Shown piece after piece: positions 34,635 to 43,320 of a DNA stretch of 64,000 nt; position 1 is the first letter of the stretch, and each line of letters starts with the position of its first letter. The notes beneath the pieces were generated by a model. The model did no database searches and was not told where the DNA came from. It saw only the letters and a list, made by a program, of their open reading frames with translations. Where the stretch lies: NCBI GenBank assembly GCA_016712505.1, contig JADJQY010000016.1, positions 1 to 64,000 of the forward strand. The letters are read 5' to 3'. Origin of the DNA: Candidatus Eiseniibacteriota bacterium (GTDB lineage: Bacteria; Eisenbacteria; RBG-16-71-46; CAIMUX01). The translations under genes and the position numbers were made by a program.

Positions 34635-35657
34635 TTGAGCGAACAGACGTTTTCCTGGGAAGAGGCGGAGGCCCGCGCGAATCACCTGCTCGACCTGGTC
34701 GGCGAGGTGAAGAACCGCGAGTTCCACTACGAAGTGCTGATGTCCGGCGTGCGCCTGGCCAAGGACGACCCGGATCGCCTCGACCTCAAGATCCTGAACA
34801 GCGCGTTCAAGGAACTGCGCTACTCCTTCCGACTCTTCCAGCGGCACCGGGGCAAGCGCAAGGTGGCCTGCTTCGGTTCGGCGCGCACCCGCCCGGGGAC
34901 CGAGCTGTACGAACTGGCCGAGCGGACCGGAGAGGAACTGGTCCAGGCGGGCTACCAGGTGATCACCGGCGCGGGCCCGGGAGTGATGGAGGCGGCGAAC
35001 AAGGGAGCAGGCCTCGAGGGCGGCTTCGGGTTGGCCATCCGCCTTCCGTTCGAACCGGCACCGAACCGCCACGTGCGGGCCGATCGGCTGATCAACTTCA
35101 AATACTTCTTCACCCGGAAGCTGATCTTCATCAAGGAGTCCGACGCCTTCATCCTCTTCCCCGGCGGCTTCGGAACCAACGACGAATGCTTCGAGCTCCT
35201 CACCCTACTCCAGACCGGCAAGTGCGATCCCACTCCGGTGGTCCTGCTCGACGAGCCGGGCGGCACCTACTGGGAGAGCTGGATGCAGTTCGTGCGGAAG
35301 GAACTGGTCGGGCGCGAGATGATCGACGATGAGGATCTGAAGCTCCTCACCCTGGCGAAAACCCCGGAAGAGGCACTGACCGAGATTCGCCAGTTCTACC
35401 GGGTCTACCACTCCTCCCGCTTCGTGGGCGACCGTTTGATGCTCCGGTTGCAGAAGCCGCTCGGCGCCGAGGACTTCGCCCGATTGGAGCGAGACTTCGA
35501 CGATCTGATCGCCGACGGCACCCTGGAAGCGTGCGCGATCCTGGAAGAGGACGCGGCCGACCCGCTCGTCGCGGGGCTTTCGCCGATCTGGTTCCAGTTC
35601 GACAAGAAGCGCTTCTCGCGCCTGCGCGAAATGATCGACACGATCAATACGCTCTGA
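34635..35657 (+). CDS. LOG-family Rossmann-fold protein (TIGR00730-like)
   Basis: A protein of about 340 residues. The core reads KVACFGSARTRPGTELYELAERTGEELVQAGYQVITGAGPGVMEAANKGAGLEGG, RADRLINFKYFFTRKLIFIKESDAFILFPGGFGTNDECFELLTLLQTGK. P-G-G-x-G-T-x-x-E is the signature motif of LOG cytokinin-riboside phosphoribohydrolases and their relatives, often mislabelled lysine decarboxylases. The C-terminal 100 residues extend beyond the usual LOG length, so this is a long subfamily. TTG at 34635 has GGGAGGA at ideal spacing; GTG at 34629 is possible but overlaps that site. Confidence 0.75.
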   Translation: MSEQTFSWEEAEARANHLLDLVGEVKNREFHYEVLMSGVRLAKDDPDRLDLKILNSAFKELRYSFRLFQRHRGKRKVACFGSARTRPGTELYELAERTGEELVQAGYQVITGAGPGVMEAANKGAGLEGGFGLAIRLPFEPAPNRHVRADRLINFKYFFTRKLIFIKESDAFILFPGGFGTNDECFELLTLLQTGKCDPTPVVLLDEPGGTYWESWMQFVRKELVGREMIDDEDLKLLTLAKTPEEALTEIRQFYRVYHSSRFVGDRLMLRLQKPLGAEDFARLERDFDDLIADGTLEACAILEEDAADPLVAGLSPIWFQFDKKRFSRLREMIDTINTL

Positions 35658-36390
35658 TCCCGGTCGGCGCTCGGAGCGTGCCGGATCTCGGCGCATGCCG
35701 GCTCCGGGAACACGCCGGCTCGCCTCGGGAGCACGCAACCTCTCCGAGCGCGGCCCTCTCTCCGGGCGAACGCTCACCTCCGCGCACCGGCGCGGCGTTG
35801 AGGCGGTAGGTCGCACGGGCGCGGTAGCCGGCGGCGCGCATCAGAGCGCCCCACTCCTTGCCGTGCGGCCGCACCCGACGCCGATGGATCGCGAAGACCG
35901 CGGCGTGGGCGACCTCGTGACAGACCACCTCGCGGAGCAGCGCGGGATCGCCGTCGGCCAGACTGCGCTTCAACCGCACCAGCCCGTGGGCCGGATGACA
36001 ACGCCCGAGGGAGCGCGTGAGCCGCCCGCTGTAGCGGATGTCGAGCCGTTCCTCCAGGCCAGGCACGCCCCAGAGGCGCATCCAGCCTTCGACATCCTCG
36101 CGCAGGACGGGCGAGAGATCGTTCCGCAGCGTGCGGCGGGTGTGGCGAACGCCGTAGGAGCGCAGGGTCTCCTGGCGGGAAAGCGGCCCCTGTTGCGCGC
36201 GCTGCTTCACGCGCTTGACGCGCTGCACGGAGCGACGCTCCTGGCGCGAGACCGGCAGGCGCGAGATGGTCTCGGCCGGTCGGCGACGGACGGGGCGGGA
36301 CGGAACCGCGGGGCCCGGCGCGACGGCGGTGACCGCTTCGTCGCCGCGCAATCCGCGCACGAAATCGATCACCAACTGGACGATCTTCAT
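35644..36390 (-). CDS. SprT-like zinc metalloprotease-fold protein
   Basis: A 248-residue protein. Start at ATG 36390 after GGGAGAGGGAAG. The first 80 residues are basic and unordered, then LRNDLSPVLREDVEGWMRLWGV, IRYSGRLTRSLGRCHPAHGLVRLKRSLAD, LREVVCHEVAHAAVFAIHRRRVRPHGKEWGALMRAAGY. H-E-V-A-H with the downstream H-G-x-x-W is the SprT zinc-site arrangement. Bacterial SprT proteins are of unclear role; eukaryotic SPRTN relatives degrade DNA-crosslinked proteins. It overlaps the end of the LOG gene by 14 bases in convergent orientation. Confidence 0.75.
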   Translation of the reverse strand: MKIVQLVIDFVRGLRGDEAVTAVAPGPAVPSRPVRRRPAETISRLPVSRQERRSVQRVKRVKQRAQQGPLSRQETLRSYGVRHTRRTLRNDLSPVLREDVEGWMRLWGVPGLEERLDIRYSGRLTRSLGRCHPAHGLVRLKRSLADGDPALLREVVCHEVAHAAVFAIHRRRVRPHGKEWGALMRAAGYRARATYRLNAAPVRGGERSPGERAALGEVACSRGEPACSRSRHAPRSGTLRAPTGIRAY

Positions 36391-36512
36391 CTTCCCTCTC
36401 CCCTCCCTGGTCGAGCCCGCTGCACCGGTCTGCCGACGCGCGCCCTCCCCCGGCTCATCCCTGAGCCAGGAAGGCCCGATCTGGGCGGGCACACCCTGGG
36501 AGACCGGGCCGG

Positions 36513-36604
36513 ATACCCGGACCGCTACGAACTCCGCGGCCACGAAACCAGCGGCCGCATACCCGGACCGCTACGAACTCCGTGGCCACGAAACCAGCGG
36601 CCGC
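36513..36604. repeat. Tandem direct repeat, 46-bp unit, two copies
   Basis: Two consecutive 46-bp units starting ATACCCGGACCGCTACGAAC differ at one base (CCGCGG versus CCGTGG). A partial third unit follows (AGCGGCCGCCTACCCCGACG). It lies between the divergent spacers of SprT and the symporter stop, and no gene crosses it. It may be a slippage product or part of a terminator. Confidence 0.8.
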
Positions 36605-36632
36605 GTAACCGAGCGGCCGCCTACCCCGACGA

Positions 36633-37898
36633 CTACGACTCCGATCGTCGTTCGCCGTGCGACACCACCACCGCGGCGGCGAGGTCGCCCGAGACATTCA
36701 ACACCGTGCGGCACATGTCGAGAAAACGGTCGACGCCGAGGATCAGTCCGATCCCCTCGACCGGAATGTGGACCATGCCGAGGATCATCGCGATCACCGG
36801 GATCGATCCGGCCGGAACCCCCGCCGTCCCGATGCCGCCCAGAATACAGATCCCGACGATCATGATCTGCTGCGAAAGCGAGAGGGCCACGCCAAAGAAC
36901 TGGGCCAGGAACAGCACCGTCACCCCTTCGAAGAGCGCGGTTCCATTCTGATTGGCGGTCGACCCGATGGTCAGGACGAAGCGGCTGATCTGCGGGGGCA
37001 GATGGAGCTTCTCCTCCGCCACCCGAAGGGCGGTGGGCAGGGTCGCGTTGCTCGAAGCGGTCGAGAAGGCGGTGATCATCGCCTCCTCGATCCCCTTGAA
37101 GAAACGGATGGGACTCATTCCGCCGAAGAGCCGCACGGCGAGCGAGTAGACCACGACCTGATGGATCGCGAGGGCGAAGAAGACCACCAGCACGTACTTG
37201 AGCAGCTTGCCCAGCACCTCGTACCCGAGCTGTGCCGTGAGGGTGAAGAGCAGTGCGGCGACTCCGAGCGGCGCGAAGCCGATGACCAGATGGATCAGGC
37301 GCATCGAGACCTCGAACAGTCCCTCCAGCACCCCCTCGAGCCGGCGCGCCGACTCCCCCGGCGTCATGGCGAGCCCGATGCCGAAGAGCAGCGAGAAGAA
37401 CATCACCGCGAGCATGTCCCCCTCGGCCATCGCCTTGATCGGGTTGTTGGGCACGATCGAGACGATGAGATCGATTCCGCTCTTCGGGGCCGGGGCGCTG
37501 GTGATGCCGGAGGCGCGGCCGGCGGCCCCTTCCATCAGCTTGGCCCGCGTCGCCTCGGAGAGACCGGCCCCCGGTTGCACCAGGTTGACCAGCGTGATCC
37601 CGATCGCCACCGCGATGGCGGAGACCACCACGGTGTAGGCCAAGGTGCGCCAGCCGATGCGCCCCAACTGACGCAGATCCCCGAGGCCGGCCACCCCGAG
37701 CGCGAGAGCGGAAAAGAGGAGCGGGATCACCAGCATCATCAGCAGCCGGAGAAAGATCTGGCCGATCGGCTGCGAGACGTACTTCACGAAGCCGGCGAGG
37801 GCCGGGGCATCACCAAAGGTAAGATGCGCGGCCACTCCTGCGACCAGCCCGACCAGCAGCCCGATCGCCATCCGCACATGCAGCGCGCGCGTGCTCAA
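36633..37898 (-). CDS. Dicarboxylate/amino acid:cation symporter (DAACS family)
   Basis: A 421-residue membrane protein with eight helices and two re-entrant loops: AIGLLVGLVAGVAAHL, GQIFLRLLMMLVIPLLFSALALGVAGL, AYTVVVSAIAVAIGITL, ADGSSNATLP-type STASSNATLPTALRV (HP1 tip), TIGSTANQNGTALFEGVTVLFLAQ (substrate/Na site) and GTAGVPAGSIPVIAMILGMV. DAACS members import glutamate, aspartate or C4-dicarboxylates with Na+ or H+. The TTG start overlaps the pdxH stop by four bases (TTGA). The exact substrate is unknown. Confidence 0.85.
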   Translation of the reverse strand: MSTRALHVRMAIGLLVGLVAGVAAHLTFGDAPALAGFVKYVSQPIGQIFLRLLMMLVIPLLFSALALGVAGLGDLRQLGRIGWRTLAYTVVVSAIAVAIGITLVNLVQPGAGLSEATRAKLMEGAAGRASGITSAPAPKSGIDLIVSIVPNNPIKAMAEGDMLAVMFFSLLFGIGLAMTPGESARRLEGVLEGLFEVSMRLIHLVIGFAPLGVAALLFTLTAQLGYEVLGKLLKYVLVVFFALAIHQVVVYSLAVRLFGGMSPIRFFKGIEEAMITAFSTASSNATLPTALRVAEEKLHLPPQISRFVLTIGSTANQNGTALFEGVTVLFLAQFFGVALSLSQQIMIVGICILGGIGTAGVPAGSIPVIAMILGMVHIPVEGIGLILGVDRFLDMCRTVLNVSGDLAAAVVVSHGERRSES

Positions 37899-38545
37899 GG
37901 GGCGAGTCGCTCCCGCGCCCAGACGCCACCCTCCAGGCGGTAGCGCACCCGATCGTGGAGACGGTCGCGGCGCCCCTGCCAGAACTCGTACTCGGTCGGG
38001 GTGACCCGATACCCGCCCCAGGTCTCGGGCCGGGGCACCTCCTCGCCTGGATGGCGGAGTTCCAGGGAAGCCACCGCGGCCAGAAGTTGGTCACGGGAAG
38101 AGACACTCCGACTCTGGGCGGAGGCGAGCGCTCCGATCCGACTGGCGCGGGGGCGGGCATTCCAGTGGGCGGTCGACTCCAGGTCGGAAGTACGCGCCAC
38201 CCCGCCCGAGATCCGGACCTGGCGTTCCAGCCGATCCCAGAAGAACAACAGCGACGCCGCCGGATTTTCCTCTAATTCGAGCCCCTTTTGACTCTCGTAG
38301 TTGGTGCAGAAGACGAATCCGTCGGCCGCGAAGCGCTTGAGCAGGACCATGCGCACCGACGGCCGTCCATTGCGATCGGCGGTCGCGAGCGCCATGGCGT
38401 GCGGTTCCACCAACCCGGCGCCGAGGGCGGTGGCGAACCAGACCTCGAACTGGCGCAGCGGATCGGGATCGAACGCCGCCGGATCGACCGGGCCGTCCCC
38501 CGGATCGCCTGCGCCGTACTCCTTGCGGGTGCCGATGGGATCCAT
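37895..38545 (-). CDS. pdxH: Pyridoxamine 5'-phosphate oxidase
   Basis: An intact 216-residue enzyme: FEVWFATALGAGLVEPHAMALATADRNGRPSVRMVLLKRFAADGFVFCTNYESQKGLELEENPAASLLFFW, RQVRISGGVART, ESTAHWNARPRASRIGALAS and the C-terminal EFWQGRRDRLHDRVRYRLEGGVWARERLAP. R-M-V-L-L-K and S-x-K-x-x-x-L-x-x-N-P-x-x-x-L-x-F are FMN- and substrate-binding segments; the FWQGxxxRLHDR motif is the PNPOx C-terminus. It makes pyridoxal 5'-phosphate, the cofactor of aminotransferases. It overlaps the symporter start. Confidence 0.9.
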   Translation of the reverse strand: MDPIGTRKEYGAGDPGDGPVDPAAFDPDPLRQFEVWFATALGAGLVEPHAMALATADRNGRPSVRMVLLKRFAADGFVFCTNYESQKGLELEENPAASLLFFWDRLERQVRISGGVARTSDLESTAHWNARPRASRIGALASAQSRSVSSRDQLLAAVASLELRHPGEEVPRPETWGGYRVTPTEYEFWQGRRDRLHDRVRYRLEGGVWARERLAP

Positions 38546-38798
38546 GGCGGAGGAACCTAAACCGCCCGGTCGGAGAGGTCAACGTGCGGGCCAGAGACCT
38601 GCGGGCCAGAGCCCTGGCCAGGGCCAGGACCAGAGTCCGCACAGCCGGGTCCCAACACGCGCCGCTCCGACCGCCGCCAGCCCGGCCCGCGCTCGCTCCT
38701 TCCTTCGCGGTCAAGAAGGCGCGCCACGGATCCGAACCCCTACCTTGAGTCTCCCCCCAGACAGACCGTGATCCATGTGAAGGAAACCGGAGGGCTCC

Positions 38799-39971
38799 AT
38801 GATCGTCGGTTCGAGCTGCATCCAGCAGGCCACCACGGGCGCCGCTACCCCACGCCAGGCGGTGCGGGAACTGTGCGAAACCCTCGGCGCCACCCAGAAC
38901 GAACTCGGGATCGTCTTCGTCTCCCCGCGCTATGACCGCGAAGCGTTCGCCGCGGAGCTGCACCGCTACCTACCCGGGACCCCGTGGGTCGGCTGCACCA
39001 CGGCAGGTGAGATCGCCCCCAGTGGGTATGCCGATGACTCCGCCGTCGCGATCGTCCTCCCGTCGGAGCACTTCCGCGTGGTGGTCGAACCGATCGAGGA
39101 TCTGGCGCACTTCAGTACCCAGAGCGGTCGCCATGTCGCCGGAACCGCCCTCGCCCGCCTCCGCACGCGCGGGATCGCCCCGAGCCCGACCAACACCTTC
39201 GCGCTCCTCTTGATCGACGGGCTGTCGGTGCGCGAGGAGTTCGTGGTCAGCAGCATCTCCGCCGCCCTGGGAGAGATTCCGCTCTTCGGCGGTTCGGCCG
39301 GCGATGCGCTCCAGTTCCGCGAAACGGCAGTCCTCTGCAACGGCGCCTTTGCCCGGGACCGGGCCGTGCTGGTGCTCATCCAGACCGATCTGCCGTTCCG
39401 CGTCTTCAAGACCCAGCACTTCATCCCGGCCAACCAGAAGCTGGTGGTCACCGGGGCCGACGCCGAACGCCGGGTCGTGACCGAGATCAACGGAGAGATC
39501 GCGCGCGACGAGTACGCCCGACTCGTCGGCGTCTCCCCGGAGGACCTCAGCCCCGCGGTGTTCGCCAAGAATCCGGTGGTGGTGCGCGTCGGAGGAGACA
39601 CCTTCGTTCGCTCCATCTCACGCGCCAATCCGGATGGAAGCCTCACCTTCTTCTGCGCCATCGAGGAGGGGGTGGTCCTCTCCCTGGCCACGGGGGGCAA
39701 CCTGGTGGCGAATCTCGAGGCGGCCTTCGTCGAGGTTTCCCGGGTCGTGGGCGCACCGGAACTGATCCTGGGCTGCGATTGCATCCTGCGGAAGCTCGAG
39801 ATCGACCGCGACGGGCTGCGCGACGCGGTCGGTGAACTGTTCCACCGCTTCCATGTGGTGGGCTTCGCGACCTACGGTGAACAGATCGACTCGGTACACG
39901 TGAACCAGACCTTCACCGGGGTGGCGATCGGCGTGAAGCGGGCGGATGGCACCGGCCCTGATGCCGCCTGA
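38799..39971 (+). CDS. FIST sensory domain protein
   Basis: A 390-residue soluble protein: AVRELCETLGATQNELGIVFVSPRYDREAFAAELHRYLPGTPWVGCTTAGEIAPSGYADDSAVAIVL, TFALLLIDGLSVREEFVVSSISAALGEIPLFGGSAGDALQF (FIST N-domain with C-T-T-x-G-E and G-G-S-A-G-D), and the C-domain with VVTEINGEIARDEYARLVG, NPVVVRVGGDTFVRSI, LILGCDCILRKLEI, VVGFATYGEQIDSVHVNQTFTGVAIG. FIST domains are thought to bind small ligands such as amino acids. It overlaps the following hybrid kinase gene, so the two are almost certainly a signalling pair. Confidence 0.9.
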   Translation: MIVGSSCIQQATTGAATPRQAVRELCETLGATQNELGIVFVSPRYDREAFAAELHRYLPGTPWVGCTTAGEIAPSGYADDSAVAIVLPSEHFRVVVEPIEDLAHFSTQSGRHVAGTALARLRTRGIAPSPTNTFALLLIDGLSVREEFVVSSISAALGEIPLFGGSAGDALQFRETAVLCNGAFARDRAVLVLIQTDLPFRVFKTQHFIPANQKLVVTGADAERRVVTEINGEIARDEYARLVGVSPEDLSPAVFAKNPVVVRVGGDTFVRSISRANPDGSLTFFCAIEEGVVLSLATGGNLVANLEAAFVEVSRVVGAPELILGCDCILRKLEIDRDGLRDAVGELFHRFHVVGFATYGEQIDSVHVNQTFTGVAIGVKRADGTGPDAA

Positions 39972-41778
39972 GGGGAACCGACAGCCGGAGCGCGCGAGCT
40001 GGCCGGCGGAGGCCCGAGCCGAGGTCGACCGCCTCGAGGGGCAGATCCGCAAGCTGGAGCGAACCCGCGACGTGTTGATGGAGCGGGTCGAGCACGGCAT
40101 GGACGCACAGAGCAACAACGCGTTCACCATGTTCCAGACGGCAGTCGGGCTGGAGAAGCAGGTCCGGAACCGGACCCGGGAACTCGAGCGGATCCTCCAG
40201 GCGCTCACCCAGACCAACGCCGACCTGGAACTCGCCCGCGCTGCGGCGCAGCAGGCGAGCCAGGTGAAGTCCGAGTTCCTCGCCACCATGAGTCACGAGA
40301 TCCGCACCCCGATGAACGCGGTGCTCGGCATGGTCTCCCATCTGCTCGACACTCCGCTCGATGGCACCCAGCGGGAGTTCGCCGAGACGATCCGCAACTC
40401 GGGTGAGTCGCTCCTCGCGCTGATCAACCAGATCCTCGACTTCTCGCGCATCGAGGCGGGACGGGTGGTGCTCGCCTCGGCCGAGTTCGACCTGGCGACG
40501 GTCGTCGGTGAGATCGGGGAGGGACAACGACACGCGGCGAGATCCAAGCACCTCGCGGTCGAGATCGAGATCGATGAATCGATCCCTCGCCGGGTCCTGG
40601 GGGACGCGGAGCGACTCGGTCAGGTGCTGCAGAACCCGATCGGCAACGCCATCAAGTTCACCGAGACCGGCACCATCCAGATTCTGGCCCGCGTGGAGGC
40701 ACCCGACCTGATCCGATTCGAGGTCAAGGACACCGGGCCGGGCATCGCGGACGAAACGTTGTCACGCCTGTTCGAGCCGTTCACCCAGGCGGACGGATCC
40801 TCGGCGCGGCACCATGGCGGAATCGGACTCGGTCTCGCGATCTGCCGTCGCCTGGTCCGGGGGATGGGCGGCGAGATCGGCGTCGACTCGACCATGGGAG
40901 TGGGCAGCCGATTCTGGTTCACCGCGCGACTGCCCCGCGCCGGAGAATACGAGCAGCCGCCTCTCCGGGCTCTCTGCGTCGACGGGGTCGAGAACGGCGG
41001 ACTGCTGGCCCAGCTCTGCCCGCAGGTACGGTCGCGCCGGATCGTGCCGACATCGCTCGGTCAACGCGGACTGCTCGCCTGCCTGCTCGAAGCGAAGGAG
41101 GAGAACCACCCGTTCAGCTTCGTGCTGATCGACTTCGATACGCCGGGTATCGATCCGGTGGAACTCATCAGCGTGATGCGAGCACAGTTCCAGCACACCT
41201 GTCCGCCGATCCTGGTCTTGAGCCGAGCGGCCGGAGATGGCCCCAGGGAGGAACTCAGGGACGCCGGGGCGGTCGATCTCGTCGCCTGGGGGGATCATCA
41301 GGGAGCGCTTCGCTCGCTCGAGCGCTTCTTTGCCGGACGGCTGGCCCGTTCGGAGGATGAGGAGCGCCCGAACGATCCGCCGCGTCTCCTCCTGGCCGAA
41401 GACAATCCGGTCAACCAGCGCGTGGCCTGCCTCACCTTGACCAAGCTGGGGTACACGGTCGACGTGGCGGCCAACGGCGTCGAGGCGCTGAACGCCCTGG
41501 AACTCGTCCCCTACGATCTCGTCCTGATGGACTGCCAGATGCCGGAGATGGACGGCTACGAGGCGACACGCGAGATCCGTCGGCGCGAAGAGCCCCATCG
41601 CCACACCCCGATCGTGGCCCTCACCGCGAATGCCCTGAAGGGGGATCGCGAGAAGTGTCTCGATGCGGGGATGGACGACTATCTGTCGAAGCCGTTCCGC
41701 GCCGAGCAGCTCCGGCAGATGCTCGAGCGCTGGATCCACTCCGATCCCCTGGCCTCCTCCCGGGAGAAGGCCGCCTAG
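39946..41778 (+). CDS. Hybrid sensor histidine kinase with degenerate and intact receiver domains
   Basis: A 610-residue soluble protein. An N-terminal coiled coil (RLEGQIRKLERTRDVLMERVEHGM, RNRTRELERILQALTQTNADLELARAA) leads to SEFLATMSHEIRTPMNAVLGM (phospho-His), the N box GNAIKFTETGTI, G1 DTGPGIADETLSRLFEPF and G2 GGIGLGLAI. After it come a degenerate receiver (LRALCVDGVENGGLLAQL, FVLIDFDTPGID, without clear acidic pocket) and an intact one (RLLLAEDNPVNQRVACLTLTKLGYTVDV, DLVLMDCQMPEMDGYEATREI, PIVALTANALKGDREKCLDAGMDDYLSKPF). No transmembrane segment; the FIST protein is probably its sensor. Start 39946 or the ATG at 39961. Confidence 0.9.
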   Translation: MAPALMPPEGNRQPERASWPAEARAEVDRLEGQIRKLERTRDVLMERVEHGMDAQSNNAFTMFQTAVGLEKQVRNRTRELERILQALTQTNADLELARAAAQQASQVKSEFLATMSHEIRTPMNAVLGMVSHLLDTPLDGTQREFAETIRNSGESLLALINQILDFSRIEAGRVVLASAEFDLATVVGEIGEGQRHAARSKHLAVEIEIDESIPRRVLGDAERLGQVLQNPIGNAIKFTETGTIQILARVEAPDLIRFEVKDTGPGIADETLSRLFEPFTQADGSSARHHGGIGLGLAICRRLVRGMGGEIGVDSTMGVGSRFWFTARLPRAGEYEQPPLRALCVDGVENGGLLAQLCPQVRSRRIVPTSLGQRGLLACLLEAKEENHPFSFVLIDFDTPGIDPVELISVMRAQFQHTCPPILVLSRAAGDGPREELRDAGAVDLVAWGDHQGALRSLERFFAGRLARSEDEERPNDPPRLLLAEDNPVNQRVACLTLTKLGYTVDVAANGVEALNALELVPYDLVLMDCQMPEMDGYEATREIRRREEPHRHTPIVALTANALKGDREKCLDAGMDDYLSKPFRAEQLRQMLERWIHSDPLASSREKAA

Positions 41779-41818
41779 TCGGCTGACCGATCCCCAGCTC
41801 CGGGCGTACAATGCGCCC

Positions 41819-42673
41819 ATGCAGAACCCACCACGACAGTGCCTCTCCATCGCCGGCTCCGACTCCGGAGGCGGGGCGGGAATCCAGGCCGACCTCAAGG
41901 CGATGCATGCCAATGGCGTCTTCGGAATGTCGGTCCTCTGCTCGATCACCGCCCAGAATACCCAGGCGGTCACCGAGGCCTTCGACCTACCGCTCGACCT
42001 GGTGCGGGCGCAGCTCGACGCCATCTGGAGCGACTTCGAGGTCGCGGCGGTGAAGACTGGCATGCTCTCCTCCGCACCCCTCGTCTCGCTGGTGGCGAAC
42101 TTCCTGCGCGAACTTCCCGATCGCCCGCCTCTGGTGATCGATCCGGTGATGATCTCGAAGAGCGGGTTCTCGCTCCTCGCGGCCGACGCGGTGGCGCTGG
42201 TGCGGGACGAGCTGCTTCCGCTCGCCACGTTGGTGACCCCGAACCGTTACGAGGCCGAGCTGTTGGCGGACTGCCCCATCCAGACGAAGGCCGATCTGCT
42301 CGAGGCCGGACGCCGGATTCTCGCCCTCGGGCCGGCGGCCGTCCTGCTCAAGGGGGGTCATCTCGACGGGCCAGGGTTCGATTCCACGCGCGCGGTCGAC
42401 TTCCTGTTCGTCGAGGACGAGATCCGCGAGTTCAGCTCACTGCGCTTCGCCACCCGGAACACCCACGGCACCGGCTGCACCTACTCGGCGGCGATCTGCG
42501 CCCAGCTCGGCCGTGGACTCCCGCTGCCCGATGCAGTGGCGGCGGCCAAACGGTATGTCGCCGGAGCGATCGAGCACGGACTCGCCATCGGCCGCGGCCA
42601 CGGACCGACCGACCACTTCTGGTTCCTCGAGGACCCGGCGACCCTTCACACCCCCGGCGAGGCGCACGGATGA
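41819..42673 (+). CDS. thiD: Hydroxymethylpyrimidine/phosphomethylpyrimidine kinase
   Basis: A 284-residue ribokinase-fold enzyme starting MQNPPRQCLSIAGSDSGGGAGIQADLKAMHANGVFGMSVLCSITAQNTQ. Further motifs are VKTGMLSSAPLVSLVA, PLVIDPVMISKSGFSLL, TPNRYEAELLA, VLLKGGHLDGPG and RNTHGTGCTYSAAICAQLG (anion hole and catalytic Asp region). It phosphorylates HMP and HMP-P in thiamine synthesis. A TACAAT sequence at 41807-41812 just before the ATG suggests a leaderless or near-leaderless transcript. The stop overlaps the thiE start (ATGA). Confidence 0.9.
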   Translation: MQNPPRQCLSIAGSDSGGGAGIQADLKAMHANGVFGMSVLCSITAQNTQAVTEAFDLPLDLVRAQLDAIWSDFEVAAVKTGMLSSAPLVSLVANFLRELPDRPPLVIDPVMISKSGFSLLAADAVALVRDELLPLATLVTPNRYEAELLADCPIQTKADLLEAGRRILALGPAAVLLKGGHLDGPGFDSTRAVDFLFVEDEIREFSSLRFATRNTHGTGCTYSAAICAQLGRGLPLPDAVAAAKRYVAGAIEHGLAIGRGHGPTDHFWFLEDPATLHTPGEAHG

Positions 42674-43320
42674 AAATCGGTCGGCTTCACGTCATCACCG
42701 ACACCACGCTACAGCAGCGCTTCAGCCACCTCGATCTCGCGCGCCTCACGCTCGAGGGAGGAGCGGACACGATCCAGTACCGGCAGAAGACCGGCGCGAC
42801 CCGTCTCCGGATCCAGGAGGCGATCGAACTCCGCGCCCTCTGTCGGAAGAAGCGGGTCGTGTTGATCGTGAACGACCGCGCCGACATCGCACTGGCCGCC
42901 GACGCCGACGGGGTTCACCTCGGCGCCGACGACCTTCCGCCTTTGATCGCCCGCGATCTGCTCGGACCGGTGCGCTTGATCGGCGGATCGGCCGACGATG
43001 CGGAGGAGGCGGCCGCCCTCGAACGGGCCGGGCTCGACTACGCCGGGATCGGGCCGATCTTCGCCACCCAGTCGAAATCGAACGCCGGTCCCGTCCTCGG
43101 GCTCGCCGGTCTCGAGCAGGCGGTCGAGCGTTGCCGCATGCCGTTGATCGCGATCGGCGGGATCACGCTCCAGAATGTCGAGGCGGTCCTGCGCACGGGG
43201 GTGCATGGGGTAGCCATCCTGAGCGCGGTGGTCTGCGCCGACGATCCCACGGTCGCCACCCGGGCCTTCGCCGAGGCGATCGTCGCGGCCCGTGGCGGTT
43301 CGGCCGACTCCCCGCGATGA
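42670..43320 (+). CDS. thiE: Thiamine phosphate synthase
   Basis: A 216-residue TIM-barrel enzyme: MKIGRLHVITDTTLQQRFSHLDLARLTLEGGADTIQYRQKT, KKRVVLIVNDRADIALAADADGVHLGADDLPPLIARDLLG, RLIGGSADDAEEA, GLDYAGIGPIFATQSKSNAGPVLGLAGLEQ and MPLIAIGGITLQNVEAVLRTGVHGVAILSA. V-N-D-R-x-D-x-A, D-G-V-H-L-G and G-P-I-F-x-T are the substrate and phosphate motifs. It joins HMP-PP and THZ-P to thiamine phosphate. Start and stop overlap thiD and thiL. Confidence 0.9.
   Translation: MKIGRLHVITDTTLQQRFSHLDLARLTLEGGADTIQYRQKTGATRLRIQEAIELRALCRKKRVVLIVNDRADIALAADADGVHLGADDLPPLIARDLLGPVRLIGGSADDAEEAAALERAGLDYAGIGPIFATQSKSNAGPVLGLAGLEQAVERCRMPLIAIGGITLQNVEAVLRTGVHGVAILSAVVCADDPTVATRAFAEAIVAARGGSADSPR

Noticed and set aside
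36657..37943. A 428-residue plus-strand frame over the symporter
   Set aside because: It is the antisense of a clear DAACS transporter and is extremely rich in Asp, His and Arg.
41700..41820. TPP riboswitch in front of thiD
   Set aside because: No CTGAGA and ACC-TGATC-type conserved blocks are present in the short space before thiD, and the upstream kinase gene occupies most of it.
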